From Hypericum androsaemum (lineage: Eukaryota; Streptophyta; Magnoliopsida; Malpighiales; Hypericaceae), in contig OZ023187.1 in NCBI GenBank assembly GCA_963995505.1, forward strand, positions 3,975,501 through 4,039,500: 64,000 nucleotides of DNA, read 5' to 3'. The notes beneath the pieces were generated by a model that was not told the DNA's origin, did not search any database, and was given only the letters and a program-made list of their open reading frames with translations. A program made the position numbers and the translations under genes. Positions within the stretch are counted from its first letter, which is position 1; each line of letters opens with the position of its first letter. Below are positions 9,880 to 22,633 of the stretch, piece after piece.

Positions 9880-10929
9880 GAGGATGTGGTGGGGGATAAA
9901 TAGAGAGATGATTTTTTTTTGAGTTATATAGGAAAATGGTGGAACCCTAATGAGTGTGCTTGGATAAAAACTCGAAAATACCCTCAATAGATTCTGACCA
10001 TCAGATCTATAAAAAAAGAATTTGATCAAATCTAAAGGCCCATATTTAGCCCATATCATGGGGATGATTTTTATGTAGTCCTCTCTGAATCCAAATCCCA
10101 AATTTGGGAAAATCTAGTGCCTCGGAAGCAGCAATAATCGACGAACAATATCTCGTTCCGACGTTCTTCTTTTTAATGGAATATCGGTTCACGTCAATTG
10201 ATGTAAAAATATTATGGACTAAATAATATTATAGTCAATTAAAATTTGAGCTGGTTCAAAGTCAGCGCATATTAGAACTTTCAGATTTGTATGTGGGTAG
10301 ATTCTTAAGAATGTAATTAAACCTTCGCTAGCAATTCATTTTTGGGATTCAGTGGCTTGGGCATAAATGTGAAGCATTCTTCTTGGTTAGGAATATCCAT
10401 TGCTCAAGTGACTTTTGAGATTCACTTGTTTAGGCACAAATTTTTTAAATAAGTTTGTATAGGTACAAATTGATCTTCCGAGAATCAAAATATAGGGTTG
10501 GTGGAAAGTTGGCCAAGGATTCCTAAACAACCACCCTAGGCTCTTTTCCCCCTTCCATGGTAGATTGTGAAATCCCCTATCGATAATTCAGATGCTAGGG
10601 AATTGCAGAACACAAACACTTGAATCTAATTCATATGGAACTATTATAGTTTAACTAATAAATTTTGAGACATTAGAAATATTTGATAGGAGAACTTTGT
10701 TACTATTTAGAATCTATCAAACTTAAATTTAGATCAATCGATACATATTCTGATACCATAATAAAAGACGGTAGAAATATAGTTGAAGTATCCATCTATG
10801 TAACCTTAATAATCTTCCTTTTTTGTTCCCAAAGATAGAGGACACCCCACGATCAAAAAACAAAAGAAGATAGAGGACACCGCCTTGTCCTTTTAACTAG
10901 TTAGTATCCTCTTCCAACAAAAAAAAGAG
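9880..10929. other. Gene-free AT-rich stretch
   Basis: No coding potential, RNA gene or repeat recognised on either strand. Confidence 0.6.
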
Positions 10930-11284
10930 GGTAAATTATCTCCTAGTCCTTGGTATTTGGTCATCCTCCTCTTCGGGTCCCTTCATTTTTTAAAATGATT
11001 TCACCATTCTCCGACTTTGATTTTAGAAACTCTCGGGTCTCTGGCAGTACCCATTTTTTCATGAAAATGACCAAAATACTCTAAAAAAGAAAAAAAAACT
11101 TATCATCTTCAAGGATATTTTGGTCATTTTTCTTGACAAAAAAACCAAAAAAATGGGTGCTGATGTCAGCCAGGGATCTGAGAGTTTCTAAAATCAAAGT
11201 CGAGGGACGGTAAAATTATTTTTGAAAATGTAGGGATTCAAGAAGGAGGACGACCAAATACTAGGGACTATGAGGTAATTTACC
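10930..11284. mobile_element. Foldback TIR element (MULE-like MITE), 355 bp
   Basis: The two halves are reverse complements. The left end GGTAAATTATCTCCTAGTCC pairs with a right end that reads GGTAAATTACCTCATAGTCC on the other strand, and pairing continues through the TTTGATTTTAGAAACTCTC segment. Both arms also carry the phrase GGTCCCT/GGATCTG followed by the AAATGACCAAAATA type of inner end, which recurs in the larger element at 19169-21574. It is probably a TIR-only derivative of a Mutator-like family. The A-rich flanks make the target duplication unclear. Confidence 0.75.
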
Positions 11285-11689
11285 AAAAAAAACTACTCAG
11301 TATCCTCAAAAGGCTGGTTTCTACTTTGCGGGGTAGTATTTACTGAGTTTTATGTTTTATTATAAGAGAATTTTACCGAAGTCGATGATCGCAATTTTTA
11401 AAAATAGAATTCCGTGTCATATAGGAATAGTAGTGGTTATCACATTGATGAACTAGAGGAGTATTCTCTTAGGAGATTGAATTACAAGTAAAATATTTAT
11501 TTAAGTTATAATTGTGATTTTATTTTTGTATTTATATATCGCGACTTATCTGTCTATTAAAAATAATTAGTTTCTTCAAAATAAGCATGGCCCGACAAAA
11601 AAAAAGCAAAAGACAAAAGTCTACGCGGGGACTATTTTACAAAAATGCAAAAATACGGGGGTGTAAAATAAAAAAGTCCACAACTATTG

Positions 11690-11895
11690 AATCATTACTG
11701 GGTAAACCATTGAATCGTAACTGAGTAAATCATTGAATCGTAACTGGGTAACTGGGACGGACCCCGATTTATCCGGGACGGGAAAAACGGACCATTGAAT
11801 CATAACTAGGTAGACCATTGAATCATAATTAAGTGAACCATTGAATCATAATTAAGTGAACCATTGAATCATAACTAAATCAACTATTGAATCGT
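11690..11895. repeat. Minisatellite, unit about 24 bp (ACCATTGAATCATAACTAAG)
   Basis: About eight imperfect copies of CCATTGAATC(A/G)TAACT..GT lie in two blocks separated by a 50-bp segment with GGGACGG motifs. Confidence 0.8.
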
Positions 11896-12029
11896 CCAGG
11901 ACGGTCCTGGTTGGATTTGGCCTTCCAGGACCAAATCCGCTCCCCTTTAATGGGCTCTCTCCGGTATCAGATTGCATTAGATCCTCCTTAAAAAAATTGC
12001 ATTAGATCCAAAATATAACTTTTTGGTGG

Positions 12030-12560
12030 TTAACAATTGAATGGTCCCTACAAGATTATCTCATCTGAACTATGGCTGGACCTTCCAATCAAAGTCTGGG
12101 CTCTTTCGTACCCAATACTCAAGGATGGCTAACGTAATAACAAGGTTCCTTCTAGTTAATCTTAATGTTGCTAAGAACTCTTTCAAGCCAACTAATACAA
12201 TCAGGTCATCCCATTTTTTCTGACTTTAGAAGAACTGTATGGTGTGAAAATTTCATGTACGGTTCTAGACTAGTGCTGAGAATGGTGATTTTATCACTAA
12301 TCAAGATTATCTAACAATTTAAGTACAGTTAAATAGTTGAAGCAATCAAAATATGGTTTTTGGGGTGAAATTAGTGGATGGCTAGGAACACCAAGATACT
12401 TCAGAGAATTTGTAATAGAAATTATCAAAATTTTGGGAAGGGACATTTTTCATCATATGCAAAAACTAGAATATAAATTGAAAATTGAGACTTTAATTTC
12501 GTAGAAATGAGATTCCGATCCAGAGTTTTTCTATATCCGCTAATTACAAAAATGATTATC
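12030..12560 (+). other. Possible organelle DNA insertion with a group II intron domain V-like hairpin
   Basis: At about 12228-12265 the sequence ACTGTATGGTGTGAAAATTT followed by CATGTACGGTTCT resembles the conserved domain V hairpin of plastid group II introns (GAGCCGTATGAGGTGAAAAT.. consensus), with complementary arms and a GAAA-like tip. The flanking DNA is unlike the surrounding AT-rich intergenic sequence and may be an old nuclear plastid or mitochondrial DNA copy. I could not place the source gene, and the domain V match has substitutions (GC to AC at the catalytic triad side). Confidence 0.35.
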
Positions 12561-13150
12561 CAAAACACTCTTCCACTCGACACCGTCGGATCACTAAGAC
12601 CCATTAACAAAATTTTCTGGAACTTACGATTTTGGTTATCCAGCTGTTCCAGAGTTGAAAAAAAAATAGCAATCGTAGGTTTCTCCCCTGATGATTCGAA
12701 AGGGCCTTAGTGACAGCAGACCGTAGGCTTGAGACTATTTCTGGATTGGTAGATCCACAGTTTTTCGCTCGAGAAATTTTTACCATCTGCTCAATTTTAC
12801 AATTATTTACCTGTTACATTACCCTACTGATTTTTCATCTTCAAATTTTTCCTGCGACTTTGTTCTCAAAATCCTTTCACGATAACGAAAAGATAATTGA
12901 TCTACTCGTCCAGTTCTGCAAAATGAAAAGAAAGAGGAACGATAAAACCATAAGCAAGCTAAAAGCCAACTTTTATTGATCTGGATAACAATCTACTACT
13001 ATAAATGAACAAGCGGCCAAAATGAGAGCTATCAATGCCTCTACAAATAGTTTACAAATCATTAGGGGAGAAGCTTACGAGTGCTATTTTTTTCCATCTC
13101 TGAAACAGCTGGTCCCAAAAACGAATTTCACACAATCACCCTGACAATAC

Positions 13151-16100
13151 TCACTGTTTTGAGAAGAACCCTTGTGTTAGAGACGAAAAATCGTAATCCT
13201 TTCCGGTTTGTGTTGAAGTACCAGAAGCGACTGAAGATGCAGATTGTGGTTTGCTCGCTCCCGTACTAGTTGTGCCATTCGAAGGGTTATGTTGGCCAGT
13301 AGGATTGAAGCTATAGATGCAACAAAAGAAAAATGTTAGCACACACATAAAACAAATCTCTGTTAAAAATACACATAACACAGAATCAGAATTTGTCAAA
13401 ACTAGAAATAATTGGCTTGCGGTGATGTTCAGCGAACAATTGGTCGCACAACCATATACTATATACCTAACAAATATCATAAACATGCAAAGTCATCATC
13501 AAGACATGAGTTGTGACAAGGACAGAACTCTCACATTCCGCAGACAGATGACTGCTGCTTCAAAATGAACAGTGGTGATACAATAACTATACAGTTAAAG
13601 GTAGAAAAACTCCTACTTGGTAGAGAGAAAATGGTTTACTTTGTAACATGTGGATTCAACATTTTTTATCTCATGAGACGGTGGATAAGTCATCTAGACC
13701 GGGTACCTAGTAGTTTTTCATGTTAACACTTTAGAGACAAACTCATAATTTCGTAATTAGTTGTTCGCGTGACACGCTGATATAGACGGAGGCCTAAATT
13801 TATTGAGCCAGCTGAGCCCCAAAATGACGCCATTTTGATTGAATAAATAAACCAATTGCTAAAGAAAATTGGCGGAGTTTTGAGTTCTTCTAGAATTTGG
13901 CTCCCATGTTGAAATATTTTTCAATCAAAACAATGTTCTTTTGAGCCGACTGGCTTAGTAAACAAACATTAACCAGGCCTCCATCCACATTGACATGCCA
14001 TGTGAGCAACTAATTAAGAAATTACGGGGTCGTCCTAAAGTGCTAACAGGAAAAACCACAAGGTATATGGTCCAAGCAAAAGGTCAAATTACATGACATT
14101 TAAAGTGATTTTTCCCTAAAAACCACAACCCCATGGTTCTAATTCTTAATTGGGCTGGAAAAAATGAAATTCAAATTACTGAATAATTAGAAGGCTTACA
14201 AAGCCCTCAGTATTTTCCACCAGCTTCTAGCAAACTAGTTTCTGCTGTTCAACATCAACAATAATAAGATGACGGTACTTTGAGACCCAGTTCCAGGATA
14301 TGACTGGTTCCATGACTCCGGTATCCAAGGCTAGGTAAAGTTAAATAAGAGAGCAATTGTAAGTGATTAAGGAGACACTTGTCACTGGTGAAGTGCAGCT
14401 TTTACAATAGGAAGGTAAAGAAAGAACGCTTACACCTCCACTAAACATGAAAAACTGATCTAAACCCATGAGACAGTTCCATCTAAGAGAAGAGAAGAGA
14501 AAAATTAAAGAACATACCTAGGTGTTGCAAATGGTACAGAATTTCCAGCCGAAGTTGCTGTTCCCATGTTAACAGCCTAAATCCAAACAAAAAATTGCAA
14601 TTAGAATGTTGTAGATTCAGCAGCAAAAGAAACTAACAGCGAGTGTATACAACATTAAGACGGAACCTGAACAAGTTTCTGCAGGTCAACCTGTCCACCT
14701 CCTACTGGCATCAAATATCCAGGGACTTGATACCCTAATGCTGCCCAATTTTGATGCTGACCAAATCCAGCAGCTTTTGGGTCCCCACTCACAGATTGTG
14801 AAGCAGCTGCCATCAGAATCGACTGTTGCTGAGCGAGCGTGGCAGATAAATCAATACCATTTGGCCCTGCCTGTTGACCAGGTGTGGCAGACTTAGGGTC
14901 GCCACTGAAAGATTTTGAAGCAGCAGCCATCAGAAGCGACTGTTGCTGAGCTAGCATGGCAAGTTGCTGTTGATGCATTGCGAAAGGAGATACCATGTTG
15001 GACTGAATGATGAACCCAAAAGAAATGTATTAGTAAGAAATACGGTCTTTGCAATCAAATAAGCAAACCCCACAACTTGCTTCTTAAGTTTGATCACACT
15101 AAGAGTTTAACCCCTGTAGTTTGAGAAATAAAGCTTTCTCAGAACACAAAAGATGGCATGTTGAATCCATCAATCTCAAACAACAAAGATGCTCCTAGTG
15201 TGCAAACAGTTCAAGCAATTCATCATCATCATGAGGCAAATCTGATATGTTGAAGCAAGTCTGATACCAAAGCCTGTACCTTCTCAAAGAGGCTCATAAT
15301 ATCATTCTTTATATCTTTCTGTTTCTCCGTCGTTGCAGTTGTTAGAGAAGGAGAATCTTTAAATAAGTCCTCAATCCCCGATTGGCTACTGCTCTCCGTA
15401 CTCGGAGCAGCTTCCATTGTGGATGCTTCTTTGGTAGCAGTAGGAGCAGCTACAATCATTTCAAGTGTGAGTTCAAATGCAACGACACAAAGCAAACTAC
15501 CACAATGACCTTCACGACGATGGAACCAAGGTCTACTCATAAAATTATGATATACCAATTTTCAAAAAGATTGGGAAGAAATGGAAGCAATAACAAGCTT
15601 CAGACATTTACCTTGGAAACCAGCCCAACCACTTTCATCATTTGAAGTTGACTCACTGTTTTCATCAGGGGCATCCAAAGATAGCATGTTGAAGAGGTCT
15701 ACAGCATAATCAAGCATCGGTGCAGAAACAGTGGCAGCAGTATCCACAACTTCCTTAGTTGCTTCTGCTGGCTCCGCGGTTGGTTCAGCTACCTGAACAA
15801 CAGGTTGAGGTTTTTGAATCGAGGTAACCTGTTCATTGAAAAGTACGGGGTATAAATATGAGCAACACTCGTCACGTATCTCCACCAAGGAAAAGCAAGA
15901 CAAAACAGCACTACATAGCAATGCCAACTGGTTACAAAAAGGACAACAAAGAAGATTGATCCTCATATTCCATCTCCAAAGTACACACCCAAAAATATGA
16001 TCATATTTTTGAAACTAATGTATCATTTATATGTCAGACAATCAATCTCTGAAACTCATTGTCAGCAGCCAATCACAAGTACCATATGCTTCACCATCTT

Positions 16101-18422
16101 ATAAAAACAACTAGTCTATTTTGCTGTACAAAGCTTACCAGTAGTCCTTGCCTAAGCCACTTAAAGCTTTGGCTCACAGCAAATGACCTAAAATGTTTTT
16201 TACAATAACTGCTTATACAAACAACCACTAATCAGCATTGTATCTAAAAATCCCATACATCAAAAACCTTTTAGTTATTCCACAAGGAAGCCAGCCATTT
16301 AGACACAATCAATTTATTCTGCGTACTTGAGGAATAACTAATAATTTGTCTTGCTAATTATTCTACAAGTACGCAAGATCAACCTATTAGTTATTCCACA
16401 AGGACGCCTTGCTAATTTATTACTGTTTGATGCCTTGCTTGAGGTCCTAAACTTAAGAAAGCATTTCCAAATAAAAACCGCAGGATTCCAACGTTCAACA
16501 AGAATATCAAAACCAAGTACCGATTCAGGTCCCCTGGGAGGAACAGAAAGATTGAATGTTGAGATAGGACTGCTCAATTTGGAATTTGGCGCTGGAACAT
16601 TTCTTCTTTGTTCGAATAGATTTTCAGAAGTTCTATCGCGTGCATGCCCGCTTCTCTCAGCAGGTCTCTGCCAATGCATAGAAGATTTTTCTTCATGTCC
16701 TTTTGGAGGAGATTGTGGCTTTCCATCTCTTGGAGTCCACCTCTTCTCTTCATACCTACAAGATAGCACAATGGGTGAGAAAATCAATATGACATGGTTG
16801 GTTCAGATTGAAAAGGTGAATTAAGATAATTTACATTTCTCAACTTAAATTACATACTTGGCACGAATGAAATTCTCAATTCCAACTCTGTCATAGTTTG
16901 GGGGTAACTCAGCTTCCCAGTAACTGTTTGACTTCTCATTTCCCATTGCTGCGAGAAACAACATTGAGCCAGCCCTAATCTCAGGTCATTCAGATTAAAT
17001 ATGATTAATGAAAGTTCTGCCAAAACGGATGTAGAAACGTACACTGAATAAATGCCACCTGCTCTGGAAGCCATGTGTCAAGGGTTGCTGATCGAACCTG
17101 CATTGAAACTAGTTAGGACTAATCGGCAGTATATTTTCAAATCAATAAATTTGTAGCAAAAGCAACTCAACAACGAACAATGGCTTTACATACAGTAGAA
17201 AATTTTGTGGTAAAGAAAGATAAGATATATGTGAACATAATCCGGTCAAAAACATGAATTAAGCATCAAAATTAATGGTTGACTAGAGATCTATCTAGGT
17301 TAAACAAAAAAAGAAAAAGCACGAAAGGAATTTTTAAATAAACATCACCTTAGATATGTGTACCCCAAGACTTCTGTGAATCCCTGAACACTGCATGCAT
17401 ATAAAGATGCCCAAATTTACACTAGCCCATCTGGGACCTCTGCATGGCAAGCAGTTTCATAATGGTCAGTGACGAGCAAACTATGATCTAGCAAAGACCA
17501 AGTAGAGATTCATGGCAGTAAAAAAGTTTCCGAGAGGAATGCACTCTCATCTCCAATCAATATCACTCCATTTCTACTGTAGACATACTTGGATTTGCAA
17601 TCTGCACATTCCTTATTCTCAGGCAATTTGAGGAGTCCTTCTAAGATCTGCAAAGAAGAATCAAGGTGGTAATAATCAGATCATGAACATACGTAGTTAC
17701 TTTGGAGAGAAAACAAGATTATAGGGTATCAGAAAAAGTTCAAAAGCTATGTGAGAATTGAACTAGAGAAACATGCTCCCAAAAGTAGTCAATCTGTCTC
17801 AAAGACCATCTGCCTCAATTAAAAGATATCATCAATACAAAGTGGAAAAATAAAACTAAAAGTGCTGCTTCCTTGCAAACATCATCAATTTATAGAAACT
17901 CTCCTAAATACATCTTTAGTTACATCAAATGGTACAAATTCACGTGATTCTCCCTCGCAAATGCAATGGCACAATATAAAAAATTCACTCTTCGAATGAT
18001 CAGCTTAATGATTAGAACATAGCAATCAACAGACAAACATAAATGGACTGCACATCAGAATTAAAAGGGAACTCCTCATGGATCAGTGGCATGCACTCCC
18101 TCCCTACACGAAAAAGTACACAGATCAAACAGAACCGTTATATGAAAAAGAGTGCAAACAAACAAGAAAGCCATCGATCAACATATAACACGAACAAAAA
18201 AGCAGCCATAGCAAGCATGGTCTGATCTCAAATTCAAACGGTTGGACATGGACAATATACATGAGCGAACAAACTGATGATTGCATTGGTGATGATTAGA
18301 AACTTGAAAACTAGCTTGAACTTGTGAGCTCCAAAACGCACAGTGGCTCGATATCAACAATAAATCACAAACCGACGCCAAGCAACTACGTCACTCAAAA
18401 GCACATCGCAACCCTCAAGGCT

Positions 18423-18462
<40 letters not shown>

Positions 18463-18993
18463 TAAAAGGCTTATCCCATTAGTCTATCTAACTATTCTCA
18501 CACCTTTCGGAGCCAGAAAATCCGTAGAAAACCTCCAATCCCCGCATCAACCTAACGCTACAATCTTTCTAGCTGCCAGTTCACTCCATTTAGAGATGCA
18601 AGGACAATCGTAGCACATCCACAACTACTCGAACAAATCTATGAGGAAAACGACAAAGAAAGAAAAACCCCAATCATAGCTCATAATTTCTTCAATCCAA
18701 CCAAAAATTTCATCTCTGAAATTCTTTTAGATGCCAGAGACTAACTAGTACATGAACCGGATCGATTCGCATCAAATCGCATTCGAATTCCACCGACCTT
18801 GATTTCCACTCGTCGGAGATTAACAAGAGAGATATTTGATTCTAAATCTACGATTTCTCGAAGTGGATCGGAGACGAAAAGAGACAAAACTAATCGGAAA
18901 ACCGGGGATCGGAGAAGGAAATTAAAATATATAACAAAATACCTTTCTGTGCCTGGCATTAAGCTCCTTAGATACGTTAGCTTTCTCGTTCAT
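13151..18993 (-). CDS. AGD5: ARF GTPase-activating protein, AGD5/NEVERSHED type
   Basis: Eleven exons (18943-18993, 17589-17647, 17349-17439, 17043-17097, 16858-16948, 16521-16755, 15612-15828, 15280-15449, 14667-15002, 14518-14576, 13151-13310) join in frame to 507 aa with GT-AG introns throughout. The start is the [18 protein letters not shown]-terminus usual for this family. The ArfGAP zinc finger is intact: C31-x2-C34-x16-C51-x2-C54, followed by GIHR with Arg59 in the arginine-finger position. The C-terminal half holds DLFNMLS, WAGFQ, EDLFKD and DIMSLFEK motifs, Gln-rich segments and the closing [10 protein letters not shown]. In Arabidopsis this protein acts on ARF GTPases at the trans-Golgi network and early endosome, affecting vesicle traffic, floral organ shedding and growth. 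Length is close to the family norm (about 480 aa). Intron 10 contains a foldback element and intron 1 an AAC microsatellite. Confidence 0.95.
13697..14072. mobile_element. Foldback TIR element inside AGD5 intron 10, about 376 bp
   Basis: The left arm (GACCGGGTACCTAGTAGTTT..) and the reverse complement of the right arm (GACCATATACCTTGTGGTTT..) agree over about 130 bp, including AGCACTTTAG and GTAATTAGTTG-type blocks. No coding capacity. I did not find a clear target duplication. It lies wholly within an intron on the coding gene's opposite strand and leaves both splice sites untouched. Confidence 0.7.
18424..18462. repeat. AAC/CAA trinucleotide microsatellite
   Basis: About 12 uninterrupted AAC repeats within intron 1 of the AGD5-like gene. 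Confidence 0.9.
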
Positions 18994-19168
18994 TGTTTAC
19001 TTTCCTTTTCCGCGAGAACGAGAAATCCGACGACTGGAGAGAAGGGGAGAAGCGGCGATATAATGGAGGAAATATTTTGGGCGATCTCCTTCCTCCTCGC
19101 TCCCCCTCTTCTTCCTTGCTTTATTTTATTTATTTTTGTTTTCAGGGAAGAGAAAAGGCAAAGAAAAG

Positions 19169-21574
19169 GGAAAATTACTGTAGCATCTTTCTTGTTTGAC
19201 TTAATCGACGATTTAGTCTTTCTAGTTTCGAAAAATATTCTGATATCTCTTTTTTGATTTTATTATATGTTTGGGTCCCTGACTCACGTTAGCAACTCTT
19301 TTTTTCATTTTTGTTATTGAAATGACTAAAATATCCATAAAAAACAAAAAAAAAACCATCCCCTTCCTCTTCATTGGACTCTCTCATCGGAGCTCAAACT
19401 ATTGTATTATCACCATTACTAAGATCATCGCTACCAATAAGAGACTCGCCATCATTGTCATCTTCAAATTTGTTATCATCGCCCTCATTAAATCTATAGG
19501 ATTCATCACCATCATAAAAAGTCATATTTGTTGACGTCCCTTCCCCAAACTGATTATGCCTAGAGGGGGTAACCTAAATGTATAATTCGATTACATGGTC
19601 ACCTAGCAACGACCAACAATATGACAACATATTATTAACGTTGTTATCATTGCTAATCACCATTATGTCGAACATTATCAAGTTATTCACCCATGTAGGA
19701 CATCAAAACCATAAGTTTACAATCCTACTAGGATCTCCCAATGAAAGTTGAACGCTGATTGATCCAACTAGGATGGCATGGTTACAGCCGCGATGAATCA
19801 CCACATTACATAATTGACCTCCTCTATATTCTACTCCAAACAGAGAACTTGTAATTTCTCCGTTATATCTCACGGCAAAACTTATCATCTTTCAATAAAA
19901 ATAAATAAATTATTTAGAAGCTAACAAAAATAAATTCCAAAATAGGGACCAAAAAATAAATTATTTAGACGATAATTACAAATAAATTACTTTCTGCTAC
20001 AATCTATTTTAATTTTTTTGTAAAAATTACTTTCTGCTATAATTACTTTGGACAGAAAAAAATTACTTTCTGCTATAATATAATATAATTTTGTATTCTT
20101 GAAATATGAAAGGTTCCTATTAATAAATTTCAGCAAGTACAATTTAATTTTAGATTAATCAACTACAAAAATTTAGAAAAGTAAAATAAATCCAGAAAAT
20201 AATAGCTTCGACTACTCGACTAAGTACACAACTCACATAAGGTTCGTTGGTAGACGTGCAAACATAAATAATTTATACATGCAAGCATAAAATACTAGCT
20301 TGGACTTTTGATTAATAATTTATGCCTGGTTCGTTGATAATAAATCATAAATTAGGTACATGCAAGCATAAATAAGTAGATGCCAAACCTAAAAACATAC
20401 ATAACTTACCTCGTACATTTTTCATTTCAATAATTATATTATATTAAACTCATAATTAAAATTAACCTCAAATACTTTTTATAGTCCAAAATCTCCAGAT
20501 CTAACAAATCACAATAGATTTAATCTGCACATAATACTAAAAATTATTAGACAATAGATAATGAATATTAGTCATGCTGTAATTTTAAAAAAAATTTAAC
20601 AAAATTTTTGAAATTAAATAACATGGTAACGAATCAAATTTTTATACCTGATAATATAATTAATTAATTTTTGGAATTATATAAATGCAGAACCGGTTAA
20701 TCAACCGAACATCAAACCGGTCATGACGTTCAAGTCGAAATTCACCGCCGACGATGAGTAATCCACGCCGGAATCAAAATCTTTGTCCATCAATCTACAT
20801 CTGGAGCAAATCGAAGTCAATTGAACAAAGAGAATTACAGATTTCTGTAACTTATAGTCTTAATCGAACTTCACCACGACCACGACAAGGCCCTCCTAGC
20901 ATGGCCGACATATCTCCTCTTAGCCAGGGTGGGATTCATTTAGTCGATGAGGGAGATTAGGGGGAAAATCAACAAATTAACGAGGAAACCCAGATTTAAC
21001 CATCTCCTCCATTGACGACGACGACGAGAAAACCAGGAAACTGACGACGATGACGAGATCGAGGAAACTCAGGTCGGGACGTCATTGTTCAAGCAGCGCT
21101 GTCTCCTTGTTGGGTTGTGCGGCATTCTCTGTTGGCGACTTTCCCGTTGTCGTCAAGCACTTCTCGGAGTTGTCCACCCAGTCTCTCTCACTGTCGTTGT
21201 CCGGGATCGCCGCCCTGACCTCGCTGCCTCCACCCTCTGCGACCTCTCCCTCTGCCCTCAAGGCTAGCCTCTCTCCCGCTCTTCCCTCTCACTCTCCCTC
21301 TCTCTCGTTCTTCCATTGAAATTTATTGCTGAAAGTTTTTTGGGTTTTTTGTTGTCGAGTTTCCGCCGGCGAGGACTGAGAGGAAAGGGATGAATATTTT
21401 TGTGTTTTGAGGGTATTTTTGTAATTTTAATGAAAAAAGAGAGTTGCTGATGTCAGCTAGGGACCCCCAAAGTATAATAAAATTAAAGACGGGGGATGTC
21501 AGAATATTTTTTGAAACTAGAGGGACTAAATCATCGATTAAGTCAAATAAGAGGGATACTACAGTAATTTTTCC
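19169..21574. mobile_element. TIR element, 2.4 kb, MULE-like and non-autonomous
   Basis: The ends are inverted repeats of about 170 bp: 19169 reads GGAAAATTACTGTAGCATCT, and the reverse complement from 21574 reads GGAAAAATTACTGTAGTATC. Pairing continues through TTTGACTTAATCGA and CAGCAACTCT. The flanks CAAAGAAAAG and AAAAGAAAAAG match the undisturbed sequence in the paralogous copy at about 31520, consistent with a 9-10 bp target duplication as made by Mutator-like elements. The interior has no transposase. It contains AT-rich filler plus a GC-richer part at 20700-21320 that could be captured host sequence. The element sits about 180 bp upstream of the AGD5 start codon. Confidence 0.82.
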
Positions 21575-22011
21575 AAAAGAAAAAGAGTTTCTTTCTTATT
21601 TTTCTGTTTAAGATAATATTAAGAGATGAATGGGTTATCGGTATTTTTTTAAAGACGCGTTCCGACTGGTCGGACAACAAATCGGCTAGGTTAGCGTTTA
21701 AAAAATATTTGTCAGAATGCCAACCTTACGAACTGGACTTTTTTCGTTCAGATCGGACGGTTAGACTGGAAAAGTGACCTAGAAAAATTGGTTCGTTAGG
21801 TTTGGCCACAAAAATTGGATAACCCAACCATATTAAAGCTATCCCTCTGCAATTCGCCAATTCCCATTCCATTCCTCTAAAAAAAATCAGCAACCCTAAA
21901 ATTAAAAATCGACGAGTTCTGCGACCGAGCTCCGGCCTCCAAGGCTCTAACCTTTCCCAGCAGCTCCAACTTCTGGCCTTCGAGCTCCGGCCTCCAAGCT
22001 CTGCGTGAGGT

Positions 22012-22012
<1 letters not shown>

Positions 22013-22066
<54 letters not shown>
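22013..22066. repeat. CT dinucleotide microsatellite
   Basis: About 26 CT repeats in the 5' part of the hAT element, upstream of the transposase frame. Such tracts are common in plant 5' leaders. Confidence 0.9.
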
Positions 22067-22070
<4 letters not shown>

Positions 22071-22633
22071 AGATTAGTTCTTCGTTTTGGGTTTTGAGTG
22101 GTAAACTGAAGTCGTTTTGTTCTGGGTTTTGAGTGGTGAAGTGAAGTCCTTTGGTCGTTTCATTCTGGGTTTAAAGCCGTTCTTCGTTAAAGTCATTTCG
22201 TTCTTCGTTCCTGCGGATGCATCTTTGGGTTTTTAGTGGTGAAATTTATCTGTTTGCTGCAATTATTGGGCTTTTTGGTGCTCATTCGTTTGCTTACATG
22301 GTATTATAGTTCTTGATTTGTGTCGATTTGCTTTCACTCGGTATGAATTTGGTTATTCATTATCCGACTTTGCAGATTGGATTGGATATTTATGGTAATA
22401 TCAATACGGGTAGACTGTAATTTTTAAGAGAACTCGATATGCTAATGTTTAGGCTTTATAGCTTCAGAAATTTATTGGCAAGAAAAAGAGACCTCAGTGG
22501 CTCTGTAATATGGTTGCTGAACTAGTTAATGAGATTGATTATGTGTGGGATTACATGGTATTTTTGTCGCTCTAGTTGATAGGTTTATTTATTGTTCTTG
22601 ATTGTTTGATTGATTGTTGATACTTGATAGGTG

